Shown here: piece after piece, positions 41,225 through 48,954 of the stretch
Position numbering within the stretch: the stretch's first letter is position 1
How the letters are laid out: every line of letters starts with the position of its first letter
Assembly (NCBI GenBank): GCA_026770575.1
Contig: MU657241.1
Coordinates: 84,923 to 133,876, forward strand
Reading direction: 5' to 3'
DNA: 48,954 nt
Source of the DNA: Pelagophyceae sp. CCMP2097
Taxonomy: Eukaryota > Sar > Pelagophyceae
The notes under the pieces: model-generated
What the model was told of the DNA's origin: nothing
The model's database searches: none
Seen by the model: only the letters and a program-made list of their open reading frames with translations
Program-made: the position numbers and the translations under genes

Positions 41225-44192
41225 ATGCATAACCGCATCTACGATGCGATTGACGCGGGCAACTATAAATCGGCGCTGAAGTTGTGTGGCAAGAACCCAG
41301 CAGACGGCATCGTCGCGGCCCTCAAGGCTCTCGCCTTGCAGCGCTCCGGCCGCCGGCAGGAGGCGGCAGACCTGTGCCGCGACATCGTCAGGGCCGAGCC
41401 GACGGACGAGAATGTCCTACTGCCGCTGACGGCGACGTTGTCTTACCTTGGGATGGACGACGACGCGACGCTATGCTGGCAAATTGCCTCCACAAAGCGC
41501 CCGACGGACGAGTCCCTCGCGCGCGAGCTCTTCTTCTGCCGCGTGCGGCGGAGCGAGTTCGCCTTGCAAAGAGGCGTCGCGTCCAAGCTGTTTAAACTCA
41601 AACCGACGACGTTGCATCTAAGGTGGTGTGCCGCCGCCGCTTTGTTAGAAGCGAAATACCCCGCCGCGGCCGGCGCCATGGACCGCGACCTCGTGCTCCG
41701 CCTCGCCGACAAGATGGCAGCAAAGGCCTGCTTCGAAGAGGCGGCCAAAGCCGACGCGCCGCCGCCGCCGCCGCAAGCAAGAGCCGCGAGCGAAGACGAA
41801 GTTGAGCTCCTCGTCGCCATCCGGCGCGAGCGCGGCGACCTCGCCGGCGCGCTCGCCGCCGTCCGCGCCGCGCGAACGGTGCGAACACGGCATCCGAGCG
41901 GCTTGGGACTGTATATACGCGTGCCGTGTACCCCCCCCCCAAATGTAGGTCCCCTTCGACTGCCAGAAGATGATGATGCAGCCTATGGCCATGGCGCGCC
42001 TCGAGGCCTCGCTGCTCCTCGAGGCCGGCGAGGTGGCTGCTGCGGCGGACGCGTACCTTTGGCTTGTGAAGCAGGCTGGAGGCGAGGAGTGGTCCGACAA
42101 CATGGGCCTCGCAGCCAGCATCGTAAAATGCGATGCAACCGACTCGGCGAAGCGCGACGCCGACGCGCGCGACGTCTTTTCGAAATGCAAGGGGCGCGGC
42201 GGCGCCCTCGGCGTCATGGAGCTTTTTCGAGCGCGCTTGGCGTTGGGTCCCGAGGACGTTGAATCAAAGGGTCAGCTTGCGAAGCTTGTGCTGGAGTACG
42301 TTTCGGCGTTTGGGTCCAAGCTCAGCTGCTTCGACGACGTCGAACCCTTCCTGCGCTCGCTCGCCGGCGACGCGGCGATGCAAGCGACGCTCGCCGATGC
42401 CATGGACACGGCAAACGAAAACGGCGCGGCCGACGGAGGCGCGGCCGACGCTTTGAAAGGCCTGGCGCTCGACGGCGCCGCTGCGGCGGCGGAACTGGAC
42501 GCCATCGCGGCGCACGCGACGTACTTCAAGTGCGCGCGATTCGTTGGTCTGGCAATGCCTATTGAAAGCGGTGCATTTGAAGCCAAGCTCCGTTTGGAAA
42601 TCGAATACGCGCGGCGCGCCGCCGCCCTCGGCGACCGGCCGCTCTCCGACGACCTTGCGCTGCTCGTCGTCGCGACGCTCGTCGACCGCCACGAAACCGC
42701 CACGAAACGTCGCAACGAAACGGACCAACAGGCGCTGGCCGAGGCGTGGAAGATTCTCGACTGGGCTCGATACAGCTTCGAAACCGGTGCCATCGACTTT
42801 ACTGCGGCGTTACCGCGGCGGTCGGCGCACGCCCAAGTGGACTTGGCAAGACTGGAGGCATCGCAGCGTTTAGGGGCTGCGGAGGACGCCGTGCAGGCGT
42901 TTTCACTTTTAGGTGTGAAACAAATCCAATTCGACTCTTTAGGCTGGCTCTTGTACCCCTGGGCTGTGCGGGCGGGCCTCTTTCGAGAGTTCCGCGTCCA
43001 TTTGAGGAACGTGCTGCATGTGCACCGCGCGGCCAGGAAAGACGCCGCCGAGTTCTCCGTAAAGGCCTTCGAGTCGGCCCACGCTTCCCGCGCCGTCGAG
43101 CTCGCAGAGTTCCAAAGAACGCGCATGGATCCGTCGATGCAGTTGGCGCTGGCGCGGAGCGAGCTGCTCTCTTTAGAATTGGTACTGGACCACCATGCCC
43201 TCAAAGCCGCTCGAGTTTTTTTCGCCACGACCATTCAGGGCTCCGAGCTCTTCGAAGCCGGGCCCAAGCTTTCAGAGTTGCTCAACGGCACTCAAAAGCT
43301 GTCCGTGAACCACGACTGGCTCGCGAAAGCGGCTTGGAGGCACGCAGCAAACGATCACACTTCCCCCCAAGAAAAGGAAACGTGCTTGAAGGCGTACCTC
43401 GTCGTCGCAGCGGCGCAGCGCGACCTCCTCCACGGCCTGCTGAATGCGGTCACGGACAAGGCGCACGACCGCGCCGCGCGTCTCGTGTCGAACGCCCTGG
43501 AGAAGATCCTCGCCGCCGGCGATGCCGACGCCGGCGATGCCGACGCCGGCGGGGGCGAGGACGTGACGCGCGCCGGGCGGCCCGGCGCCGCCGCGCCGTG
43601 GCTCGCGCACGCGGCTTTACGGCCGTCCTGGCGCTGCGCGGCCGCGGGCCACGCGGCCGTCGTCGCCATGCGGAAATGCAACGCTGCCGACGGCGCCGCG
43701 GCCGCGAGCGACGACGCTTCGCTCGCTCCAGCTCTCGCCGCAATCGTCGCCGCCGTCGAGGCCGCCGCCGAGGCCATCGTCGGCGCTCCTTCGAATGACG
43801 CGTGGGTCGGCGGCGCGGCCGTCTTCGTGCAGCACGCTCTGGTGCCGCTGGCTCTGGCGGCGCAGGTCCTTTTGGAATCAGTGCCGATGCCGCAAAAGCG
43901 AGGCAAAGGGAAGAAAGGGGCGGCGCCTTTAACGGACCGGACCGCCAACGCCGTCGCCGCCGCAGAGGCGGTCCTCGCCGCCCTCGCGCGCCTCGCAAAG
44001 GCGCTGCGCTTCGCCACGTCCGACGCCGCGGTCGGGTCGCTGCGGCTGCTGCCGGAGTCGGTCGACGCCGTGCTCACGGCGCGGCTGTCCGCCGCGGCCG
44101 CGTCGAGCCGCAAGCTCAGCGTGCAGCGCCTTTTGGACGTCGTCGAGCCCAAGCGAGACACGCTCGCCGCGCTCCTGCAGCAGTTTCGCTAA
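41225..44192 (+). CDS. NAA25: NAA25/MDM20, auxiliary subunit of N-terminal acetyltransferase B
   Basis: NatB acetylates nascent proteins starting Met-Asp, Met-Glu, Met-Asn or Met-Gln; NAA25 anchors the catalytic subunit NAA20 to the ribosome. The N-terminal TPR-like region begins MHNRIYDAIDAGNYKSALKL, then CGKNPADGIVAALKALALQR, ATLSYLGMDDDATLCWQIAS and ELFFCRVRRSEFALQRG. The MDM20 region includes AEAWKILDWARYSFETGAID, VQAFSLLGVKQIQFDSLGWL and YPWAVRAGLFREFRVHLRNV. One intron near 41877-41947 (GTGCGA donor, a run of ten or more C, then TGTAG) joins RAART to VPFDCQKMMMQ. Total length is about 965 residues, in the family range. The C-terminal third is alanine-rich and contains a GDADA repeat. 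Confidence 0.87.
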
Positions 44193-44538
44193 AGGCGCCA
44201 AGAGCCGCCAGCCGCCGTTTAAGAGAGCGTTTTTTTAAGAATGTCGGCAGTTGCACCGACCCAGGGCCTTCCGCTATTGCGCGCCACTGGGGGCCCCTCC
44301 GAGCATGCTAGGGGGCTTATAGGGCGGGTCTGGGGCTGGGCTGGGCCCTGTCAAAGCGGCTGCGTCTCCGGCGCCCAACTTGGGGCTGCAGAGGACGCGG
44401 GGTGGTGCACTTTGGAAAAAGTGCTAATCGCGGCGCCGCGGATGGTCTGGACTCGCCGGTTTGAGCGCAGGCTTGCCCCCGGGCATCGTCTCCCCAACGA
44501 CAACGAACAAACTTGTTACGAGAGGTGAGATTGACCGG
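44193..44538. other. Spacer within the TIR-bounded segment, no gene seen
   Basis: After the NAA25 stop comes the left 33-bp terminal repeat (44218-44250), then a G-rich stretch (GGGTCTGGGGCTGGGCTGGG near 44325-44344). No ORF here has a recognisable motif. Confidence 0.5.
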
Positions 44539-44898
44539 TCACCAACCGGTGTCGCCGTCGATGCAGCCGTCGGTGTCTTCATCCATCCCGTCCTCCGCCT
44601 CGGGCGCGTCCTCGTCCTCGTCACCCCCGCTGTCCTCGTCCTCGTCGGCGAGGAGGCAGACGAGGCGAAAGGCGTCGTCGTCCATTTGCGTGGCCTGCGC
44701 GTCCGCGTCCGCCGCGTCGTCGTCGTCGTCGTCGCTGCCGCTCTCGCAGCTCTCCTTGTAAGAAAAGGTAGAAGAACCGAACCCTGCGCGCCGGCTGCGC
44801 CGGCGTCGCCGGCCGGGGGACGTCTGGACGGCGCCGACCACGCGAGACTGCGCGGTCGCACCGGTGGTTGGCCGCTTGTTCCTGTGCTCCTCTGCCAT
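44539..44898 (-). CDS. Small acidic protein, unknown
   Basis: This 119-residue ORF starts MAEEHRNKRPTTGATAQSRV. It has a basic patch (PGRRRRRSRRAGFGSS) followed by long Asp/Glu runs (SGSDDDDDDAADADAQATQM, then DEDEDSGGDEDEDAPEAEDG). No domain is recognised. It lies entirely within the TIR-bounded segment. Acidic low-complexity frames arise readily from GAC/GTC-rich DNA, so coding status is uncertain. Confidence 0.4.
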   Translation of the reverse strand: MAEEHRNKRPTTGATAQSRVVGAVQTSPGRRRRRSRRAGFGSSTFSYKESCESGSDDDDDDAADADAQATQMDDDAFRLVCLLADEDEDSGGDEDEDAPEAEDGMDEDTDGCIDGDTGW

Positions 44899-45812
44899 GG
44901 TCCTGGTCCAAGCTCGGCGCGCGCCAAGCTTGGACCGGGTCGCGGTCTAAAAACCTGCCCGCAAGGACGAAGAAGGCCGGCTTGGCCGTGCAACGCCGTG
45001 GCCCGGAACGCGGCTTTCCAACGGGGTTTTCGCCCAAATCTCAGGATGCAAAAACGAGCTAAAACAGGAACTAATTAAATCTGATCCTTCGAGTGATATT
45101 AGTGCCTTTTTTCCTGATGCCCGAGAGCGTGCCTGCCGGCGGATTCGACGGTCTTTCTTAGCAAGACCGTCGAATCCGCCGGCAGGCACGAAATCACATT
45201 GAAGGGAGGAAAAGCTAAAATGTATGTCGTTTTCAATAATAGCACCTTTCGACGACACCGCAGGCGGCGGAGAGAGGGCAGCGGCTGGGGATTCTTATAC
45301 ATTATCGACACAGTTTTCGACGCCGGACCTGCCTGGCTAGTCAATTTGGTCGTTGGCGCCACCCCTGAAGAGATACCGACCTCAAAATGGCCTAGACGCG
45401 GTTAAACGCGGCCGAATGACAAAATTAAGCTCACCACGCGATTCTACGCCCAAAACTACCCAATAGATGCATCAACCTCTCAGCGAATTAAGGAGCGCAA
45501 CACCGCGGCCCGGGCTGCCGACATTCTTTAAAAAACGCTCTCTTAAAGATAGAGAGGCCTTATGGAACCCTGAAAAAAGGCAAAAGGAATCAAAAGGGGC
45601 TCGGCAAAAGGCAAAAGGGGCCCTGCTGGACCCTCCCGCCGAGCCCTCGAGGGCCCGTCGATGGGGGCGTCGGGCGAGTGGCGTTGGGAGTGGCCAGGGC
45701 TGCGACGACCCATCGTCGACATTGATGCAGGCCACGACTGCGAATGGCACACGCTTTAGTATCCCTCTGGGCTTTTCGCGGCGCGGTCAGTTGGCGGGGT
45801 CGGTTCGTCGTC
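44899..45812. other. Low-coding region
   Basis: No gene is recognised here. The interval includes the perfect hairpin at 45128-45190, an AT-richer stretch at 45050-45450 and the right TIR at 45515-45547. Beyond that lies a purine-rich patch (AAAAGGCAAAAGGAATCAAA) near 45575. Confidence 0.55.
45128..45190. repeat. Perfect 28-bp hairpin with 7-nt loop
   Basis: The arms 45128-45155 and 45163-45190 are perfectly complementary (left arm starts CGTGCCTGCCGGCGGATTCG), separated by TCTTAGC. It lies in non-coding DNA between the acidic ORF and the right TIR. Confidence 0.95.
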
Positions 45813-46805
45813 TCAGAGCGCGGGGGCCTTGATGTGGTCTTCTTTTATAGCGACGAGCTTGACGACTGCTTCGTCGTCGAGGTAGACTTCCTTGAACGCG
45901 CGCGTCAGCGGCGGCGAAGAAACCGACCCCACGTGCTTGCCTAAAAGCCTCGCGTCAGACGCAGAACCTTTGCGTTTGCACAAAAGGGGCGCACCGTTGA
46001 CGTGGAGCGCGAGGACGCCGCCGCTGGTGTCAAAGGTGAGCGTCGTGTCCTTCTTTGTTCCGTTGGGGAGGCCCTTCTCCAGCACCGTGCCGAACATGTC
46101 GATTGGGCCTACGCTTGCCTCGCGGGTGGCGGGCGTGTCTTGCACCGCACGCACGCTTGTCTTCGTCCTCGAAGCGGCTGCGCAGGGCATTGGTAAACTT
46201 TTTGCGCAGCTTGGCCGCGGAAACCTTGCGGCGGAGCACGAGCAAAAAGCCTTTCTCGTGCGCCGCATCCTCATACATGCCTATGACGGCGACCGCTCGT
46301 GAGATTCTCCCCAGCCCCCTCGGGATTGCCTTCCGCCGCCTTGTCTCCAGTCTGTTCAAGATGTTCTCCACCCTTTTCGCACCTCGCCTCGGGGCCCTCC
46401 AGAGGCGCCTTTCACGACGCTGGAGCCGTGCCGACTCCGTATGCGCGGCGTTGAGGGACGAACCCCCATTTGCGCACGCCAAAGGACCGGAGCGTGCCGA
46501 GGCGGTGTTTCATCGGCAAGACGAACGAGTCTTGCTTGTACCTCAAAGCGGGTACAATGGAGCATGATACGACGTGGGGGCAGCCTCTCGAGGCCCCGGC
46601 GACCGATCCACGGCGGCGGACTCGTCTCGACTCGCGGCGTCTGGCGTGGACGCTGGCCTGGGATCCGAGGATGGCATCCGTAGAATGGGATACAATTGTA
46701 TCCTCGGAATCAATCCAAGAGTCCCACGTCTAGATACTTGGCGTCGTGGTGCCACGCGTGCGTGCCGCCCTGCAGCGAGATGTAGAGGAGGATCGACTTG
46801 AGCAT
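45813..46805 (-). CDS. Chalcone-isomerase-fold protein (CHI-like / fatty-acid-binding)
   Basis: CHI-fold proteins outside land plants usually bind fatty acids rather than isomerise chalcone. The start at 46805 (MLKSILLYISLQGGTHAWHH) has a hydrophobic leader. Later exons give DSFVLPMKHRLGTLRSFGVR, KWGF joined to VAVIGMYEDAAHEKGFLLVL, RRKVSAAKLRKKFTNALRSR, VLEKGLPNGTKKDTTLTFDT, GGVLALHVNGAPL and KHVGSVSSPPLTRAFKEVYL. These match the CHI pattern of GVRKK...YAVGxY, K-S/T-x-F...F...L and the final SxxLxxAFxxxYL. Exon joins are approximate. The intron near 46690 holds a GGATACAATTGTATCC palindrome. The 46806-46974 gap separates it from MED8. Confidence 0.6.
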
Positions 46806-46974
46806 CCCGGCGAGAGGAGGCGTGGCTCGTTTGACTGCAGAATTCTCGATCAGACTCTCCGAAACCAGAAAAGTTTCGGAAAACGGGACGGTTGCCAAAG
46901 TACACGGCCGGGATCCCCATTGCTTGCCTCGATTCCTCGGGCCCGTCGCCGCGTCGCTTCGAGGACTTAGGTCG

Positions 46975-47577
46975 TCACAGGAAGTCGGGCCACGCGGTGC
47001 AGCGCTTGGGAGTTGCTTGCGGCGCTTTTGCGGCGCGCGCGGGCGCGGCGTCGTCGTCGTCAATGGCGAGCGCGTCGAGGAGGCTCTCGACGAGCGCGTT
47101 GTGCCGCTCGATACGCTGCGCGCCGAGCGGCAATGCGGCGCCGGCGGCCGTGAGCTAAGGAGACTTGCGCGTCGAAAAGGCGGCGCCGCGCAGCGATAAG
47201 TCAAAGGCCGCAAAGGCAGAGGCCAGGGACGCACCTCGAGGTCGCGCGCCTCCATGACGGGCAGCTTGCGCGTGCTCAGCATCGTCGGGACTAATTCGGC
47301 GGCGATGGCCGAAACGGGCGGCCGTGGCGGGGTCCTCACTGTCGTTTGCGTTCATCGGGAGCGCTTTCGGCGTGAGGGCAAAGTAGTTCAGCAAAGGATC
47401 CGTCTCATCCTTGAAGCCCTCGATGAGTCTCTTGATGCCGTTGAACTGCCCGAGGGCGTCTGCCCAGTCGAGCTTTGGCCGGAATCGTAAATCGCGCTCC
47501 AACGCCGCCACCGCCGTCCGGATCAGCGCAGCCTGCCGGCGCAGCCGGTCCACGGCCGCGTTCACGTCGTCCGACAT
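46975..47577 (-). CDS. MED8: Mediator subunit 8
   Basis: MED8 is a head-module subunit of the Mediator transcription co-activator. The start at 47577 gives MSDDVNAAVDRLRRQAALIR. It continues with LDWADALGQFNGIKRLIEGF and DPLLNYFALTPKALPMNAND, matching the MED8 W..L..QF..L.....PLL pattern. A GTGAGG...TTAG intron gives IPTMLSTRKLPVMEARDLE, equivalent to the LLRTKxxPEVE segment. A GTGCGT intron then leads to LTAAGAALPLGAQRIERHNA and LVESLLDALAIDDDDAA, with the stop at 46975. Total is about 155 residues, short but complete for a protist MED8. Confidence 0.68.
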
Positions 47578-48084
47578 GCCGCGGGCAGACAAAGCCCGGG
47601 AGGGCCGCGGAAACCTAAGCAACGACGCTCCGGCCAGTCCGCCGTCCCTCGCGCAGCCACGCACCGAAAGCGGGAGACGAGCCCAGAGTCCTCGGGATGA
47701 CACTCAAAGGCTTCCGAGGCGCGCCTTCGACCGTCGTCCAGTCGTTGAGACCCGAGCCGTCCTCGGACCCGAGTTCGAGTGTCGCCAAAAGCAGTTTGGC
47801 GAGGTTTACTTTACGGGCCACTTTTTGATTTGCAGATGGGCGAGGCGTCAGTCACTCCTTTTTGGCCCGTCACTGCCACCGTGAAAAAAACGTAGGAGGC
47901 GCAAATTCCTATTAAAGAGGCCCCCAAAGCCGTCCTACACTCGCAGGGAACCGCCCTGGTAACGCCCCGCCGCAGTTACGCCCCTCTAGAGCACCTTTTG
48001 TTCGACGGCTCGAATCGCCAAACAGGTTCGGCGAGCGTGCTGGCTGCGTTGTGCGCCTGCGTTGTGTGGGCCTGCGCACGCGGC
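47578..48084. other. Divergent spacer between MED8 and the PHD-like gene
   Basis: No confident gene is seen. A minus-strand open frame at about 47615-47833 (KVNLAKLLLATLELGSEDGS) looks protein-like but has no ATG at its start and no recognised domain; it could be an exon. Confidence 0.45.
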
Positions 48085-48828
48085 ATGTCGGAGGACCTGC
48101 GCGAAGCCGAGTACCGTGCGCGCCGGACCACCGCGCGGCTCAATCGCGACGAGGACCTCGGTGACGCACGCGCGGCGCGGTCAGTAGTGCATTCGAAGCA
48201 ATTGTGATGCCGCTTATTCCCGGCCGCCGAGTCCACGGTGCAGCTCAAGACGTGCTCGCTGTGCGGCGTCAAGAAGGCGCACCACCTTTGCTGCATCGAG
48301 CACGCGCTGCTCCGGGACTTTGCCGGTGACCTCAACGGCTGCTTTACGAACTGCTTCGATTGTACCGCGTTCCGCGGCGTGGCGTCGGGCGCGACCGACG
48401 GCGTCCAGCTGCAGGCGTACTACGAGCAGATCAACTGGGCGGTGGTGCAGGAGCAGAACCCGCGGACGCTCGCGGCGCTGATGTCTTGGCCGCCGCGTCC
48501 GCTCTTGTTTCGCTTCGCGAAATCCAATTCGCTGTGCCAGCAGTGCAACTTGGGCGACGCGGAGGAGAGCGACGACGCAGCGACGTTACTGCCGTGCTCG
48601 TTCTGCAACCTCTCGTACCACAACAGCGCCGGCTGCCTCGGCAAAGCGGGCGGCGCGATCCTCTCGGAGCGCGAGGCCAAGAACGAAGAGCACGAGTGGG
48701 CTTGCCCGCCGTGCTGGGCAGGGGCCCTCGCGAAAGCGCGCCGCGCCACACAGGGCCTCGTCGCCACGCGCGTCGTCGTTGGCAAGAAGACGTCGCAGAA
48801 GAAGTCGAAGAAGGCGTCGAAGAAGTGA
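48085..48828 (+). CDS. Cys-rich PHD-like zinc-finger protein
   Basis: The ATG at 48085 (MSEDLREAEYRARRTTARLN) is the likely first exon. An intron ending CAG near 48243 leads to LKTCSLCGVKKAHHLCCIEH. The frame from there to 48828 carries two Cys clusters: CSLCGVKKAHHLCCIEHALL with CFTNCFDC, and a PHD-like one (CQQCNLGDAEESDD, PCSFCNLSYHNSAGCLG, WACPPCW). PHD fingers commonly read histone tails; here that is inference, and the spacing is atypical. The C-terminus is lysine-rich (GKKTSQKKSKKASKK) and could direct the protein to the nucleus. The exact upstream exon join is not fixed. Confidence 0.6.
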
Positions 48829-48954
48829 GAAGGCCCCCATCTCGATTTAAACCTAATTTTAAGTTGACAACGCTTCGCTGCCGCCTCAGTCTCGCATCCC
48901 AAACCACCGTGCCGCCCTCTACGCCCCCTCCTACGTTCTTTTAGGGCCCCTATA
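48829..48954. other. End of window, no gene seen
   Basis: These 126 bases follow the stop of the PHD-like gene. They include a less GC-rich stretch (TTTAAACCTAATTTTAAGTT) fitting a 3' UTR or spacer. Confidence 0.5.

Larger units (their letters stand above)
44218..45547. mobile_element. Segment bounded by 33-bp terminal inverted repeats
   Basis: Positions 44218-44250 (TTTAAGAGAGCGTTTTTTTA, then AGAATGTCGGCAG) match the complement of 45515-45547 at 32 of 33 bases, 1.33 kb apart. No target-site duplication is clear at the outer edges. The interior holds a small acidic ORF (minus strand), a 28-bp perfect hairpin and low-coding sequence, and no transposase. A non-autonomous DNA transposon is the simplest reading; a chance-inverted 3' element shared by two genes is the alternative. 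Confidence 0.6.

Noticed and set aside
42272..43234. A 320-residue minus-strand open frame
   Set aside because: It is antisense to the NAA25 MDM20 region, with typical antisense Ser/Ala/Arg composition.
1..48954. CRISPR arrays, rRNA genes or prokaryotic operons
   Set aside because: No regularly spaced direct repeats, no rRNA-like conserved stretches and no gene clusters with prokaryotic signals were seen; spliceosomal introns run throughout.

Overview
This window looks like nuclear DNA of a GC-rich, gene-dense microbial eukaryote with secondary plastids, most likely a stramenopile alga of the pelagophyte type (Aureococcus-like). The gene set points there: VPS41, HEATR6, NAA25, VIP1/PPIP5K, MED8, linker histone H1 and RBR E3 ligase homologs are all eukaryotic. 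A fibrillin/PAP gene carries a plausible plastid-targeting leader. Many short introns (about 45-160 nt) use GTGCGT-like donors and TAG acceptors, and intergenic spacers are short. No bacterial operon, CRISPR array, rRNA or tRNA gene was seen. Many long open frames are antisense shadows caused by GC-rich codon usage. All multi-exon genes are given as start-to-stop spans, with introns inferred by eye.

Layout. 0.25-4.0 kb (-): VPS41, three of whose introns carry the same short terminal-inverted-repeat element (introner-like). 4.2-5.4 kb (-): RBR E3 ligase with an N-terminal row of SUMO-interacting-like motifs. 5.5-6.0 kb: MITE-like spacer. 6.1-9.8 kb (-): HEATR6-like protein. 10.1 kb: truncated MYND copy. 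10.3-11.5 kb (-): plastid PAP/fibrillin, divergent from a large WW/IQ/ankyrin protein (11.6-17.2 kb, +). 17.6-19.0 kb (+): HSL-type esterase. 19.2-19.6 kb (-): second MYND relic. 20.0-23.5 kb (-): TPR protein with a NudC-like CS domain that appears split by an acidic/ubiquitin-like insert. 23.9-27.3 kb (+): trehalose-phosphate synthase/phosphatase with altered catalytic residues. 27.7-28.8 kb (+): intact MYND-RING-Sel1 gene. 29.1-30.6 kb (+): TrmA/RlmD-type RNA m5U methyltransferase with a GC-AG intron. 30.8-31.8 kb (-): frameshifted MYND-Sel1 pseudogene. 32.2-36.2 kb (+): VIP1 inositol pyrophosphate kinase. 37.1-39.7 kb: two divergent unrecognised genes. 40.1-40.8 kb (+): linker histone H1. 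41.2-44.2 kb (+): NAA25. 44.2-45.5 kb: 33-bp TIR-bounded segment holding an acidic ORF and a 28-bp perfect hairpin. 45.8-46.8 kb (-): chalcone-isomerase-fold protein. 47.0-47.6 kb (-): MED8. 48.1-48.8 kb (+): PHD-like zinc-finger protein.

The genes are mostly unrelated housekeeping functions (trafficking, acetylation, Mediator, chromatin, inositol pyrophosphate and RNA modification), so no operon-like pathway is implied. The points of most interest are the introner elements in VPS41, the SIM-like motif arrays in the RBR ligase and in the TPR-CS protein, the decaying MYND family with duplicated flanks, and the TIR-bounded segment near 45 kb.
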